This document shows positions 7,658 to 19,421 of a DNA stretch of 64,000 bases, piece by piece. A program made the position numbers and the translations under genes. This DNA is from an uncultured Pseudomonadota bacterium (GTDB lineage: Bacteria > Pseudomonadota > Alphaproteobacteria > Rs-D84): the NCBI GenBank assembly GCA_902774285.1, contig CACYHO010000001.1:464958-528957 (forward strand), in the 5' to 3' direction. Under the pieces are notes generated by a model. The model ran no database searches. It was not told the origin of the DNA and saw only the letters and a program-made list of their open reading frames with translations. Position 1 is the stretch's first letter; each line of letters begins with the position of its first letter.

Positions 7658-8189
7658 ACATTTGTTCGTCGGCCCAGGTTTTTAATTCTTCACCTGAAAC
7701 ATCGGCCGGAAATCTTTTTCCCGTCAGAACTTTTGCATCTGGTGCCAATGCTTGTAAATTTGCACCGTAATCACCGATACTGCTGCTGCCCGATGTGGCA
7801 AAAGGAATCACTGTTTTACCGGCAAAATCATAACTTTCGATAAATGTATCCATTATTGATGGTTCGCGTCCCCACCAGATTGGTGAACCAACAAAGACAA
7901 TATTGTATTGTGATATGTCTTCGATTTTTGATGCGATTGCTGGACGTGAATTTTTGTCGCCCATTTCAACAGATGTTCGACTTTGATTGTTTTGCCAATT
8001 CAAATCATCAGATGTATATGGTTGTTCTGGCACTATTTCAAACAAATCAGCATTTATTGCGTTTGCCAATTTTTGTGCGACTTCTGCAGTATTGCCAGTC
8101 GCGCTGAAATATGCAACCAAGATTTTGTTGTTATCTGCATGTGCCATAAATGGCAAAAACAATGATAAAATAAACAGAATTTTTTTCAT
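7656..8189 (-). CDS. exported flavodoxin-like protein
   Basis: This 177-residue protein has a clear signal peptide (MKKILFILSLFLPFMAHA), so it should act in the periplasm. The mature part starts with the flavodoxin FMN phosphate-binding loop (I-L-V-A-Y-F-S-A-T-G-N-T-A). It continues with I-V-F-V-G-S-P-I-W-W-G, typical of the flavodoxin_4 group. It is the last of three minus-strand genes, after an FMN-binding reductase and an alpha/beta hydrolase. A role in electron transfer or quinone/flavin redox is likely; the partner is unknown. Confidence 0.85.
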   Translation of the reverse strand: MKKILFILSLFLPFMAHADNNKILVAYFSATGNTAEVAQKLANAINADLFEIVPEQPYTSDDLNWQNNQSRTSVEMGDKNSRPAIASKIEDISQYNIVFVGSPIWWGREPSIMDTFIESYDFAGKTVIPFATSGSSSIGDYGANLQALAPDAKVLTGKRFPADVSGEELKTWADEQM

Positions 8190-8209
8190 GTTATACCCCC
8201 GGTGTGTGA

Positions 8210-8722
8210 TTATAAACTTTCGCCCAATGCACGTGCTTCGGCCAATTTTGCTGGTGTTTTATTTGTTGAATTATCTGCCGTTACGATACCTTTGTCAGAC
8301 ATGCCCATATATGCGATCATATCTTTGTATTGTGCGATTGCGCCGGTATAAACATTTGGCGAATAAGACGACAATAATAATGCGCTGTATCTTGCTTTTT
8401 CTGGCGCATTTATTGCATAGAAACGATGGATAACAGATTCCAATTGTCCAGACATAATGAAATAGTAAATTGGTGATGCGAATACAATCATATCAGCATC
8501 TTGAATCAATGGGTAAATTTCTTGCATGTCATCTTTTTGAACGCATTGACCGTTGTTACGTTTGCAGAAATTGCAAGCCATACATCCCTTGATATTTTTG
8601 TGGGCAACATTTATAACATTGACTTCGTGCCCCTTGGATTCGGCACCTTCTTTGAAAGCGTTTACCAATGCGATTGTGTTACCATTTGGTGTTGGGCTGC
8701 CGTTTAATACCAATATTTTCAT
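8210..8722 (-). CDS. NADPH-dependent FMN reductase / iron-sulfur flavoprotein family
   Basis: This 170-residue flavodoxin-fold protein starts I-L-V-L-N-G-S-P-T-P-N-G-N-T, the usual FMN-binding loop of this family. Cysteines at 47, 50, 53 and 60 (C-M-A-C-N-F-C, then C) match the cluster-binding pattern of iron-sulfur flavoproteins. F-A-S-P-I-Y-Y-F follows as the second flavin loop. It is cytoplasmic, as no signal is present. It sits between a periplasmic flavodoxin and an alpha/beta hydrolase, a grouping that suggests a shared redox or detoxification task. The substrate is unknown. Confidence 0.85.
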   Translation of the reverse strand: MKILVLNGSPTPNGNTIALVNAFKEGAESKGHEVNVINVAHKNIKGCMACNFCKRNNGQCVQKDDMQEIYPLIQDADMIVFASPIYYFIMSGQLESVIHRFYAINAPEKARYSALLLSSYSPNVYTGAIAQYKDMIAYMGMSDKGIVTADNSTNKTPAKLAEARALGESL

Positions 8723-8733
8723 GGTTTATCCTT

Positions 8734-9756
8734 TTATTTCAAATTTGTTTTAAAGAATTGTTCTAATTTGTTAAATGGTATTTTTTCCATGTTGTCATAT
8801 AAATCAACATGGTTTGCACCCGGAATAATCATCAATTCTTTGTTGTCGCCCTTTAATTTAGCAAAGGCGCCTTCGCTGAAATAACGGCTGTGTGCGTTTT
8901 CGCCATGCACCAATAATACAGGTGTGCGTATTTCATCTGCGCGTTGTAAAATAGGCATATTAATAAATGACAAAGAACTTGTCTTGTTCCATCCACCATT
9001 AGAATTTAATGAACGTTTATGATAACCACGTGGTGTTTTGTAATATGCATAATAATCTTTTACAAATTGTGGTGCATCTTCTGGTAATGGGTCAACAACA
9101 CCGCCGGCCAAATCGTATTTGCCGTTTTTATAATCAATTGTGCGTTGTTCGTTTAATGCCTTTTTAGTTGCGAAACGTGCATCTGCATTATCGTCTGCAT
9201 CATAATAACCGTTGGCAGAAATACGTGTCATATCATACATTGTTGATGCAACAGTTGCTTTGATACGTGTATCCATGGCTGCTGCATTAATTGCCATGCC
9301 ACCCCAACCACAAATACCAATAATACCGATTTTTTCTGCATCAACATCTTTGCGGTTGCTCAAATAATCAACAGCTGCAGAAAAATCTTCGGTGTTTATA
9401 TCTGGGGATGCGACATAACGAACACCACCACCACTTTCACCAGTAAAAGACGGATCAAAAGCCAAAGTTATAAATCCACGCGCTGCCATTTCTTGGGCAT
9501 ATAATCCGGACGATTGTTCTTTGACCGCACCAAATGGACCAGATATTGCGATGGCTGGCATTTTTTCGGCGGATTTATTTTTAGGCATATATAAATCGCC
9601 AGTAAGTTTTATACCATAACGATTGTGAAAATGTACCTTTTGTGTGATAACATTTGGGTTCTTTGGGAACACATTATCCCATTTATTGCATGGAATAAAA
9701 AAGTATCCTAAAATCCCGAAAATTACGATAATTGCTAATATGATTGACCATTTCAT
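8734..9756 (-). CDS. membrane-anchored alpha/beta hydrolase, dienelactone-hydrolase type
   Basis: The 340-residue reading starts at ATG 9756 (MKWSIILA), which has the strong site GAAAGGAG before it; a longer frame to 9831 has none. Residues 4-21 are one membrane anchor or uncleaved signal. The nucleophile elbow is G-I-C-G-W-G-G with Cys149 in place of serine, as in dienelactone hydrolase-like enzymes. The distal histidine lies in G-A-N-H-V-D-L-Y-D near the C-terminus. It is the first gene of a three-gene minus-strand group with two flavoproteins. The substrate cannot be told. Confidence 0.85.
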   Translation of the reverse strand: MKWSIILAIIVIFGILGYFFIPCNKWDNVFPKNPNVITQKVHFHNRYGIKLTGDLYMPKNKSAEKMPAIAISGPFGAVKEQSSGLYAQEMAARGFITLAFDPSFTGESGGGVRYVASPDINTEDFSAAVDYLSNRKDVDAEKIGIIGICGWGGMAINAAAMDTRIKATVASTMYDMTRISANGYYDADDNADARFATKKALNEQRTIDYKNGKYDLAGGVVDPLPEDAPQFVKDYYAYYKTPRGYHKRSLNSNGGWNKTSSLSFINMPILQRADEIRTPVLLVHGENAHSRYFSEGAFAKLKGDNKELMIIPGANHVDLYDNMEKIPFNKLEQFFKTNLK

Positions 9757-9825
9757 TTTTGACTCCTTTCTGTGCGCATAATAAAAATTATCATAATTTT
9801 TTACAAGAAAATAATTTTTATAAAC

Positions 9826-9853
9826 TTGCAATATTTTTTTATAACAGTATAAT
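9826..9853 (+). promoter_or_regulatory. promoter of the SIMPL gene
   Basis: TTGCAA (9826-9831) and TATAAT (9848-9853) are spaced by 16 bases, 33 bases before the ATG. The ribosome binding site AGGGGGAAAG follows. Confidence 0.7.
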
Positions 9854-9886
9854 CGTATCGTTATTTAATTACGCAGGGGGAAAGAA

Positions 9887-10633
9887 ATGAAAATATCTGA
9901 AAAGTTAAAAAATTTACCAACAATTTGGGTTGCAATCATGGCGTTTGGTGTTGCGCTGGGTGGTTTCTTTATTGGAAATGGTGTGTATCAATCTGTCGCA
10001 TCACGTACTGTCACTGTAAAGGGATTGGCGGAAATGGATGTTGTCGCAGATACTGCCGTTTGGAATATTAAATTTAATCGTGTTGGGGGTGATTTGACAC
10101 GTGTTCAATCTGATATTGATAATGATATTGTGAAAACACGTAAATTCTTGACTGATAACGGTTTTGAAGACAACGAATTACAAAATTTGCGCATAACCGT
10201 GCGTGATAAATTCGCAGGATATAGTGATGCACAACGTATGGATCAAGAAAAGACAGACAGATATGTTATTGAAACAGGTGTTATGGTTCGTTCTAAATCT
10301 GTGAATTTGGTTGATTCTGTATCACGTAAAATGGGTGATTTAGTGCGTCAAGGTGTAACCGTAACCGAAGATTATGCAGGGCCAATTTATGTGTTTAATG
10401 GACTTAATGATATAAAAATAAAGATGATTGAATTGGCAACCAAAAATGCAACCGCTGCGGGCGAACAATTTGCAAAAGATGCCGGTGCAACATTGGGTAA
10501 AATTAAGACCGCAAATCAGGGAACTTTCAGTATCTCTGCACGTGATCAAGTTGATGCATGGTCTGATAACGAAAGACAGGCGATTAACAAGCGCGTTCGT
10601 GTGGTTTCTACGATAACTTTCTTTTTAAAATAA
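9887..10633 (+). CDS. SIMPL-domain (DUF541) protein
   Basis: This 248-residue protein has an N-terminal membrane anchor or signal (about residues 13-30) and a periplasmic SIMPL domain. The start R-T-V-T-V-K-G-L-A-E-M-D-V-V-A-D and the end N-K-R-V-R-V-V-S-T-I-T-F are typical of the family. Members are oligomeric envelope proteins of poorly defined role, sometimes linked to oxidative stress. It is transcribed alone, with its own promoter and terminator. Confidence 0.85.
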   Translation: MKISEKLKNLPTIWVAIMAFGVALGGFFIGNGVYQSVASRTVTVKGLAEMDVVADTAVWNIKFNRVGGDLTRVQSDIDNDIVKTRKFLTDNGFEDNELQNLRITVRDKFAGYSDAQRMDQEKTDRYVIETGVMVRSKSVNLVDSVSRKMGDLVRQGVTVTEDYAGPIYVFNGLNDIKIKMIELATKNATAAGEQFAKDAGATLGKIKTANQGTFSISARDQVDAWSDNERQAINKRVRVVSTITFFLK

Positions 10634-10656
10634 AAAACCGCCGAAATGGCGGTTTT
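10634..10656 (+). terminator. rho-independent terminator after SIMPL gene
   Basis: AAAACCGCC pairs with GGCGGTTTT around a GAAAT loop. It begins right at the stop codon of the gene. Confidence 0.75.
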
Positions 10657-10658
10657 AA

Positions 10659-12677
<2,019 letters not shown>

Positions 12678-12686
12678 GGGGAAATC

Positions 12687-14444
12687 GTGCAGAAAAATTT
12701 ACGTAACAGAAAATCAGAACAAACGCGTTCTTTTAAAACGCGATTAATAGGATTTTTTGTAAATCTGTTTTTGATTTTGGTTGCATTGACAGGTTTGTAT
12801 ATTCTGTTCGTGTTTTTACAAATGCCATCACTTGATTCTGTTTTACATGAAACACGTGAACCAGCGATAGTATTTTTAGACAGAAATGGCCACGAAATAC
12901 GTGCAGATGGTCGCATAATGGGTGCGTCGGTATCTGTTGATAATTTGCCACCACATGTATGGCAGGCGATTGTTGCCATAGAAGACAAAAGATTCTTTGA
13001 ACATGGTGCAATATCGTATCGTGGCACAATAAGGGCGATGTTTGTGAATTTGTTCCATGGACATTTTGCAGCCGGCGGATCAACCATAACACAACAGACT
13101 GCAAAGAATATATTCTTGTCCGGTGAAAAGAAAGTTTCGCGAAAAATTCAAGAATTAATATTGTCTATGTGGTTGGAAAACAGATTTAGCAAAAATCAGA
13201 TTCTTGATTTATATATGAACCGCATATCTTTGGTTGGTGGTATGCGTGGTATTGATGCTGCATCAAATGCACTGTTTGGACATGGTGCGCGCGAAATGAA
13301 TTTGGCGGAATCTGCACAAATCGCAGCAATGTTAAAAGCACCAACTGCTTACAGCCCTGTTAAAAACCCAGAGCGCAATATAAAAAGGGCAAAGGTTGTT
13401 CTGGCAGAAATGGTGCGTCAGAAATATATCACATTGGATACTGCCAGATTGGCGGCATCTGAATTGAAACAATCTGTTCGTCCACAGAATACAAACATAT
13501 ATCGTTACTGGACAGATTTTGTTCGTGATGAAATTGAATCGCGTCTTGGTGAAATAAATCAAGATTTGTATGTGTATACCACGTTAGATAGTAAATTACA
13601 GCAACAAGTTGCCGCAGCTTTGACAGGTAATATTGGCGAATATCAGGGGGCAATTGTTGCGGTTGCACGTGATGGCGCAATTGTTTCAATGTTGGGTGGC
13701 GATGATTATGTGGAAAGCCAATTTAATCGTGCTTTGGCACTTCGTCAACCTGGTTCGGCTTTTAAACCGGTTGTATATTTGGTTGCGTTGGAAAATGGTA
13801 TGACACCAGAATCTTATGTTAATGATTCCCCGTTTGCAATTGGTGATTACAACCCTAAAAATTATGATGAAAGATATTATGGTGGAATAACATTGGCAAC
13901 AGCATTTGCAAAAAGTGTTAATTCTGTACCATTAAAATTAACCAAAGAATATGGTATTGATTCAGTGCTACAAATGGCAGCACGTTTGGGTGTGGGTAGT
14001 AATTTGAAACGCGAATATTCGACTGTTTTGGGTGCATCTGAAATGTCATTGTTAGATTTAACAACAATTTATTCAGTGATTTGGAACGATGGAAAATCTG
14101 TGCATCCGTATTCTATTACAAAGATAACAGATGCGGGCGGACATGTGATTTATTCGCGCAATCCATCGGAAGAAATAACGATATTGCAACCACAAACTGT
14201 CGAATATATGAAAGAATTATTATATGAAGTTGTTACCAAGGGAACCGGTAAACGTGCATATACCAAAGATGTTTTTGGCGGAAAAACCGGGACCAGCAAC
14301 GATAACAGGGACGCATGGTTTGTTGGTGCAACACCAAATTATGTAATGGGTGTTTGGGTTGGTCGTGACGATAACAAACCAATGTCTTCCAAAATTACAG
14401 GTGGCACACTGCCGGCCACAATTTTCCATGAAATAGTGAAATAA
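12687..14444 (+). CDS. class A penicillin-binding protein (transglycosylase/transpeptidase)
   Basis: This bifunctional peptidoglycan synthase is anchored by one membrane segment at about residues 22-45. The GT51 glycosyltransferase domain shows E-D-K-R-F-F-E-H-G (about 98-106) and G-G-S-T-I-T-Q-Q. The transpeptidase carries S-A-F-K (about 355-358), S-V-N and K-T-G-T (about 531). At 585 residues it is compact and lacks large insert domains. The start codon is GTG, chosen because AGGGGGAAA precedes it by a few bases. It lies 9 bases after ligA, so co-transcription is likely. Confidence 0.93.
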   Translation: MQKNLRNRKSEQTRSFKTRLIGFFVNLFLILVALTGLYILFVFLQMPSLDSVLHETREPAIVFLDRNGHEIRADGRIMGASVSVDNLPPHVWQAIVAIEDKRFFEHGAISYRGTIRAMFVNLFHGHFAAGGSTITQQTAKNIFLSGEKKVSRKIQELILSMWLENRFSKNQILDLYMNRISLVGGMRGIDAASNALFGHGAREMNLAESAQIAAMLKAPTAYSPVKNPERNIKRAKVVLAEMVRQKYITLDTARLAASELKQSVRPQNTNIYRYWTDFVRDEIESRLGEINQDLYVYTTLDSKLQQQVAAALTGNIGEYQGAIVAVARDGAIVSMLGGDDYVESQFNRALALRQPGSAFKPVVYLVALENGMTPESYVNDSPFAIGDYNPKNYDERYYGGITLATAFAKSVNSVPLKLTKEYGIDSVLQMAARLGVGSNLKREYSTVLGASEMSLLDLTTIYSVIWNDGKSVHPYSITKITDAGGHVIYSRNPSEEITILQPQTVEYMKELLYEVVTKGTGKRAYTKDVFGGKTGTSNDNRDAWFVGATPNYVMGVWVGRDDNKPMSSKITGGTLPATIFHEIVK

Positions 14445-14508
14445 TTATATTGATTTTTTCCTATGCTTTGTGCAAGACTGTCAATATATGGTATGGGGGG
14501 ATTTTTTT

Positions 14509-16293
14509 ATGCCAAAAATGATAGAAAATATAACAAAATTACCAAAATCTTTATTAGGTTTTTATTGGAAATATGGGATTAACGGGCAAAGATCATTGCT
14601 TTTGCTATGGATGATTGTGTTTTTGTTTATGGCGCTTGGCAATAATGTTATTTTTCCTAATTTTCAGCGTTGGGTTGTGGCATTGTTTGAAAACCCTATT
14701 CCAGAAGGTATGGGATTGATAAAATATGCATTACCAACGATTTTGCTGATTACAATAATAAATATGTCATTGACAGTATGTGAATTAATACAATCAACAG
14801 TGTCTTCACATGCACAACCAGAAATACGAAATAAAATCTCTGAAATACTAACTGGGTACACACATCAACAATCTATGTCATTTTGGGCAAGCAAAATGTC
14901 TGGTTCAATAAATACCCAAATTGGATATATAGAAAATGGTGCAATGGCTTTTTACGATGTTTTTGAAATTATATGCAGGGTATTAGTAATTTTAATTAAT
15001 GGAACATTATTGTTTGCTGTGAACAGGTATGTTGCATATCTTTTTATCTTTGCAGTATTTTTCAGAATTTTATATGCGTGGATTTTAAGAAAGAAAGTGA
15101 AAAAAGCCAGCGAAGATTTATCGGCTGCAACCAGCAAATTAAATGGTAAAATAGTAGACAGTTTTTCAAACTATGCAATTGTAAAACTGTTTTCTGGGGC
15201 GAACAAGGAACAACAGACATTAAAAGAACCACGTGCAGATAAAATTCAAAAAAGTATGTATTCTCGTTATACAATACGTTTATTTTGGGGAATTCCTGGA
15301 ATTTTATGGGATTTAATGTTTGGTGCAACAATACTTTTTTCGTGCATGTTGTATCAACGCGGTGAAATGGCAATATCAGAAATAGTCTACACAATATCGG
15401 TATATTTAAATGTTATGGGAACAATAGGTGGTTTGGTTAATCGTTTCCCTGAAATCATAGATAAAACCGCTTCTGCTAAAAAGGCGTATAAAGAATTGGT
15501 TGTGCCGTTGGATATTATTGATGCGGAAAATGCAAAACCTTTGCGTATCAAAAAAGGTGTTATTCAATTTAAAAATGTATATTTCAAATACAGAAATAAA
15601 TACGTGTTAAAAGATTTGTGTTTGGAAATAAAACCTGGTGAACGTGTCGGTATTGTTGGTCAATCTGGTGCGGGTAAAACCACATTGGTTAATTTGTTGA
15701 TGCGTTTTTATGAACCACAAAAGGGCGAAATATTCATAGATGGTCAAAATATAAAAGATGTAACACAAAATTCACTGCGTGAAAATATATCATTTATCCC
15801 GCAAGATCCAACGATGTTTAACCGAACAATCAAAGAAAATATTGGATATGGTAAATTTGGTGCATCACTTAAAGAAATAAGAACGGCTTCCAAAAAGGCA
15901 TCTGCTGATAAATTTATCATGGGCACAGAAAAGGGCTATGATTCAATGGTTGGTGATCGTGGTATTAAATTATCTGGGGGGCAACGTCAACGTATCGCGA
16001 TTGCGCGTGCGTTCCTTAAAAATGCGCCAATATTGGTTTTGGACGAAGCGACATCTGCGCTGGACAGTGAAACAGAATTATCAATACAAAAATCTTTTGA
16101 TAAATTGTCCCGTGGGCATACAACGATTGCGATTGCACACCGTTTATCAACATTGCGTAATATGGACAGAATTGTCGTGTTACACGAAGGTGTTATTGTT
16201 GAACAAGGGACTCACGCTGCGTTATTACGCAAAAAAGGCGAATATTATCGCTTGTGGCAAATGCAATCTGGCGGATTTTTACAGGAAAAATAA
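14509..16293 (+). CDS. ABC exporter, fused membrane and ATPase domains (MsbA/MDR type)
   Basis: This 594-residue half-transporter exports a lipid, drug or peptide across the inner membrane as a homodimer. The N-terminal half has about six transmembrane segments. The ATPase half has Walker A G-Q-S-G-A-G-K-T-T (about 383), signature L-S-G-G-Q-R-Q-R (about 487) and Walker B I-L-V-L-D-E-A-T-S (about 510). I start at ATG 14509, preceded by a run of six G. A GTG at 14470 would add 13 residues with no ribosome site. The substrate cannot be inferred; MsbA itself is possible but not shown. Confidence 0.88.
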   Translation: MPKMIENITKLPKSLLGFYWKYGINGQRSLLLLWMIVFLFMALGNNVIFPNFQRWVVALFENPIPEGMGLIKYALPTILLITIINMSLTVCELIQSTVSSHAQPEIRNKISEILTGYTHQQSMSFWASKMSGSINTQIGYIENGAMAFYDVFEIICRVLVILINGTLLFAVNRYVAYLFIFAVFFRILYAWILRKKVKKASEDLSAATSKLNGKIVDSFSNYAIVKLFSGANKEQQTLKEPRADKIQKSMYSRYTIRLFWGIPGILWDLMFGATILFSCMLYQRGEMAISEIVYTISVYLNVMGTIGGLVNRFPEIIDKTASAKKAYKELVVPLDIIDAENAKPLRIKKGVIQFKNVYFKYRNKYVLKDLCLEIKPGERVGIVGQSGAGKTTLVNLLMRFYEPQKGEIFIDGQNIKDVTQNSLRENISFIPQDPTMFNRTIKENIGYGKFGASLKEIRTASKKASADKFIMGTEKGYDSMVGDRGIKLSGGQRQRIAIARAFLKNAPILVLDEATSALDSETELSIQKSFDKLSRGHTTIAIAHRLSTLRNMDRIVVLHEGVIVEQGTHAALLRKKGEYYRLWQMQSGGFLQEK

Positions 16294-16298
16294 ACAAT

Positions 16299-16327
16299 TT
16301 GCTTTTTATTTATATGGGTGCTATGCT
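16299..16327 (+). promoter_or_regulatory. promoter of the YbhN-like gene
   Basis: TTGCTT (16299-16304), a 17-base spacer and TATGCT (16322-16327) are present, 21 bases before the ATG. The -35 overlaps the region just after the exporter stop codon. Confidence 0.5.
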
Positions 16328-16348
16328 TTTTTTCGCAAGAGATAGTTT

Positions 16349-17368
16349 ATGTCAGCAAAAACAAAACGTTTTTTTAAAAGATTAATCAGTTATGCCGGAA
16401 TTTTCTTTTTTGTACTGGCTGCAGGCATGCTTTATTGGCAGTTGCGCAATTATTCTTTGATGGATATCGCGCGCGCACTTTGGCATATACCATTTATTAA
16501 TTTGGTAATGGCTTGTGTTGCATGTTTGTGCGGATATATTGCGTTATCGCTTTATGATTATTTGGCATTGGATTATGTGGGGCGCAAAGTTTCTTGGTGG
16601 AAATGGATGTTGGCCGGAATGCTGGGCTTCGCAATAAGTAATAATGCCGGACATGCGGTGGTTAGTGGTGGTGCAATAAGATATCGTTTATATACGCGTT
16701 GGCGTGTTCCGGGTTCTGATATTGTGAAAATGTTGATGTTTTCTGGCTTTACTTTCTTTCTTGGATATGCCGCAATCGCGGTTATTGGCTATTTTCTTGT
16801 GCCAAGTGATATGTTTGCAAATTCTGCAGGCGCTTCATTTGGTGTAAATGGTTTGTTTATTGTGTGTTTGTCGGTGATACTGGCATATTACACGATTGCA
16901 ACTATGTTAAGCGGGAAAAGTATAAGAATTGGTGAAATAAAAATTCATGTCCCAACAATTGGCGAAGCGATTGTTCAAACTATTTTGGGAATTGCGGATG
17001 CTCTTTGTGCGGGTATGGTTCTTTATTTCTGTATCAGTCCGTTCATAGATATGCCATTTGGTGTATTTATCGGATTGTATGTGATAGCAAATGTGGCTGG
17101 CGTTTTCAGTCAAGTCCCAGGTGGTATCGGTGTTTTTGAATCTATATTTATGGTGGCTTTACCAGAAACAGTTGATAAAGCCAGCATTTTTGGTGCCCTG
17201 TTGGCATACAGAATAATTTATTATGTATTGCCATTAATCGGGGTTGGTGGTTTGTTCTTTATATATGAACGTTGGTTGCGTGCGCGCATGAAAAGATGGT
17301 TGGCCGAAGCCAAAGAAAAAATGCCGCATATTCAATTACCACACAAAAAATCAAAGATTCAAAAATAA
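16349..17368 (+). CDS. polytopic membrane protein, YbhN / LPG-synthase TM-domain family
   Basis: This 339-residue integral membrane protein has about eight hydrophobic segments. It carries the hallmark Q-V-P-G-G-I-G-V-F-E in the second half and N-N-A-G-H-A-V-V-S-G-G-A-I-R-Y-R in the first. These are features of the UPF0104 family, related to the flippase part of MprF. There is no C-terminal aminoacyl-transferase domain, so it is not a full lysyl-phosphatidylglycerol synthase. A role in lipid movement or envelope maintenance is inferred. The C-terminus is basic. Confidence 0.88.
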   Translation: MSAKTKRFFKRLISYAGIFFFVLAAGMLYWQLRNYSLMDIARALWHIPFINLVMACVACLCGYIALSLYDYLALDYVGRKVSWWKWMLAGMLGFAISNNAGHAVVSGGAIRYRLYTRWRVPGSDIVKMLMFSGFTFFLGYAAIAVIGYFLVPSDMFANSAGASFGVNGLFIVCLSVILAYYTIATMLSGKSIRIGEIKIHVPTIGEAIVQTILGIADALCAGMVLYFCISPFIDMPFGVFIGLYVIANVAGVFSQVPGGIGVFESIFMVALPETVDKASIFGALLAYRIIYYVLPLIGVGGLFFIYERWLRARMKRWLAEAKEKMPHIQLPHKKSKIQK

Positions 17369-17572
17369 AACACCTTGCCTTTGGAACGCGTGTTTGTTAT
17401 CATTCACTTTGATGTATAAAATGGGGTAAAACGGTGTTAGTTTTGTCACTTTTTACTGTAATTCGAGTCGCGCTTTTGATTATCGTTGCGTGCATCCTTG
17501 GCATGGGCTGGATTGCCCCATGGGAACGGGTTGCGTCTGTTTTATACATACCCAACACAAAAGGATTATTAA
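17369..17572 (+). other. leader region of RNase E gene
   Basis: This 204-base stretch precedes rne. A weak open frame from GTG 17434 begins with a hydrophobic run but continues out of frame deep into rne, so I do not call it a gene. Long 5' leaders that control RNase E levels are known in other bacteria, and such a role is possible here. AAAGGATTATTAA just before ATG 17573 supports the rne start. Confidence 0.35.
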
Positions 17573-19372
17573 ATGTCAAAAAAGATATATGTGGATGGTG
17601 TCCATCCAGAAGAAACACGTGTGGTGGTTGTCGACAGTGCAACAAATCGTGTGTCTGATTTTGACGTGGAAACAACGACTAAACCTCAGATAAAAGGTAA
17701 TATTTATCTGGCCAAGGTTATTCGTGTTGAACCATCACTTCAGGCGGCTTTTGTTGATTATGGAACTGGTAAAAATGGTTTCTTGCCATTTTCTGAAATT
17801 CATCCAGATTATTACCAGGTAACCCCAGAACAAAAGAAAAAATTATTAGAATTAGCACATGCTAATATCGTTGATGACGACGACGATCCAAACGATGAAG
17901 AAGATGAAGTTGCAGAATACGATGATCGCAGTGCTGGCGAAGATAACAAAGAATTATTGAAACGTGCACACGAATTCAAAATTCAAGATGTTATTAAACC
18001 AAAGCAAATTTTGCTGGTCCAAGGTGTGAAAGAAGAACGTGGACAAAAGGGCGCATCAATGACAACTTATTTGTCGTTGGCTGGCCGTTTTGCGGTTTTG
18101 ATGCCTAATTCCAGAAAACGCAATAGCTATGGCGTGTCTAAAAAGATTTCTGATAAATCTGAACGCGCACGTTTGCGTGATATATTGCATTCGTTGAAAA
18201 TACCAAAGGGTATGACAGTTGTTTTAAGAACTGCAGCCCAAGATGCATCTGCGGAAGATATCACAAAAGATTACGAATATTTGACATCTTTGTGGAACGA
18301 TATTCGTAAAACAACATTGGAATCTGTGGCCCCGGTCACAATTCATACCGAAGATTCATTGCTTCGTCGTGTTGTGCGTGATTTCATTTCTGACAAAGAC
18401 GATGTTATGTATGTTCAAGGCCAAGAGGCTTTTGATGAAGCCAAGGCTTATTTCCAACAAATGTATGGCAAAGCGCCACGCAAGCAATTGGTTCAATATA
18501 AAGATGCTGCGGTTCCATTAATGACCAAGGCTGGTGTTGAAAAACAATTGGAAGGATTACATGGCCCATACGTAGTATTGCCATCTGGTGGTTCGATTGT
18601 TATCAATCAAACCGAAGCAATGGTGACGATTGACGTTAATTCTTCACGTGCGATAAAAGAAAAAGATATTGAACAAACCGCATTAAATACTAATTTGGAA
18701 GCGGCCGAAGAAATCGCATTGCAATTAAGATTGCGTGATTTGGCTGGTATTGTTGCTATTGACTTTATCGATATGGAAGAAGAAAAGAATAATCGCAAAT
18801 TGGAACAAAAAATGCGCGAAGTTATGAAACATGACCGCGCACGTACCCAGGTTGCAAAGATTAACGCATTTGGTGTGTTGATGTTATCACGTCAAAGATT
18901 GCGTTCATCTTTCATTGAATCTTCGTACGTTGTATGTCCACACTGTATGGGTGCGGGCGTAGTACCAAGTATTCAAACAGCATCAATTATCTTGTTCCGT
19001 CATTTACAGGAAAAATTGTTGGCCAAAGCAGCACAAAAAATCATTATGACAGTGCCAAGCGATGTTGCAATTTACCTGTTGAATCAAAAACGCGCTGAAT
19101 TGGCGGCGATGGAAAAAGAATTTGAAACAGAAATCGTTATTGTTGGCGATGACAGTTTGATGAATATTGATCAATATTCAATTCAACGTGTTATGGCGGA
19201 CAGTGTAAAAACAGACGATGTTTTGGATGCACACGAACCATCTACTGATGCGAAAAAGAAAAACGCACAACATACGGATGCAAAACGTGTGACAACCACT
19301 GCGCCACGTCATCGTAAACCAGTCAAAAAACAACCAAAGAAACAATCACTTTGGAAAAAATTGGTTGGATAA
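17573..19372 (+). CDS. rne: ribonuclease E/G family endoribonuclease
   Basis: This enzyme cuts single-stranded AU-rich RNA in mRNA decay and rRNA/tRNA maturation. An S1 domain (about residues 37-165) is interrupted by an acidic insert (D-D-D-D-D-P-N-D-E-E-D-E, about 103-125). The RNase H-like and DNase I-like catalytic parts follow, with I-D-V-N-S-S-R-A and A-I-D-F-I-D-M-E. The zinc-link C-P-H-C lies near 455. The 599-residue protein has only a short basic tail instead of a long degradosome scaffold, so its length is nearer RNase G. The leader suggests rne. Confidence 0.9.
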   Translation: MSKKIYVDGVHPEETRVVVVDSATNRVSDFDVETTTKPQIKGNIYLAKVIRVEPSLQAAFVDYGTGKNGFLPFSEIHPDYYQVTPEQKKKLLELAHANIVDDDDDPNDEEDEVAEYDDRSAGEDNKELLKRAHEFKIQDVIKPKQILLVQGVKEERGQKGASMTTYLSLAGRFAVLMPNSRKRNSYGVSKKISDKSERARLRDILHSLKIPKGMTVVLRTAAQDASAEDITKDYEYLTSLWNDIRKTTLESVAPVTIHTEDSLLRRVVRDFISDKDDVMYVQGQEAFDEAKAYFQQMYGKAPRKQLVQYKDAAVPLMTKAGVEKQLEGLHGPYVVLPSGGSIVINQTEAMVTIDVNSSRAIKEKDIEQTALNTNLEAAEEIALQLRLRDLAGIVAIDFIDMEEEKNNRKLEQKMREVMKHDRARTQVAKINAFGVLMLSRQRLRSSFIESSYVVCPHCMGAGVVPSIQTASIILFRHLQEKLLAKAAQKIIMTVPSDVAIYLLNQKRAELAAMEKEFETEIVIVGDDSLMNIDQYSIQRVMADSVKTDDVLDAHEPSTDAKKKNAQHTDAKRVTTTAPRHRKPVKKQPKKQSLWKKLVG

Positions 19373-19380
19373 ATAAATTA

Positions 19381-19407
19381 AAACCGCCCGTTTGGGCGGT
19401 TTTTTTA
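19381..19407 (+). terminator. rho-independent terminator after rne
   Basis: AAACCGCCC pairs with GGGCGGTTT around a GTTT loop and runs into a T stretch. Confidence 0.85.
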
Positions 19408-19421
19408 TGGTATTGCAATTA

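Noticed and set aside
17434..17658. 74-residue hydrophobic frame before rne
   Set aside because: It overlaps rne by 86 bases in another frame and lacks a ribosome site; better seen as the rne leader.
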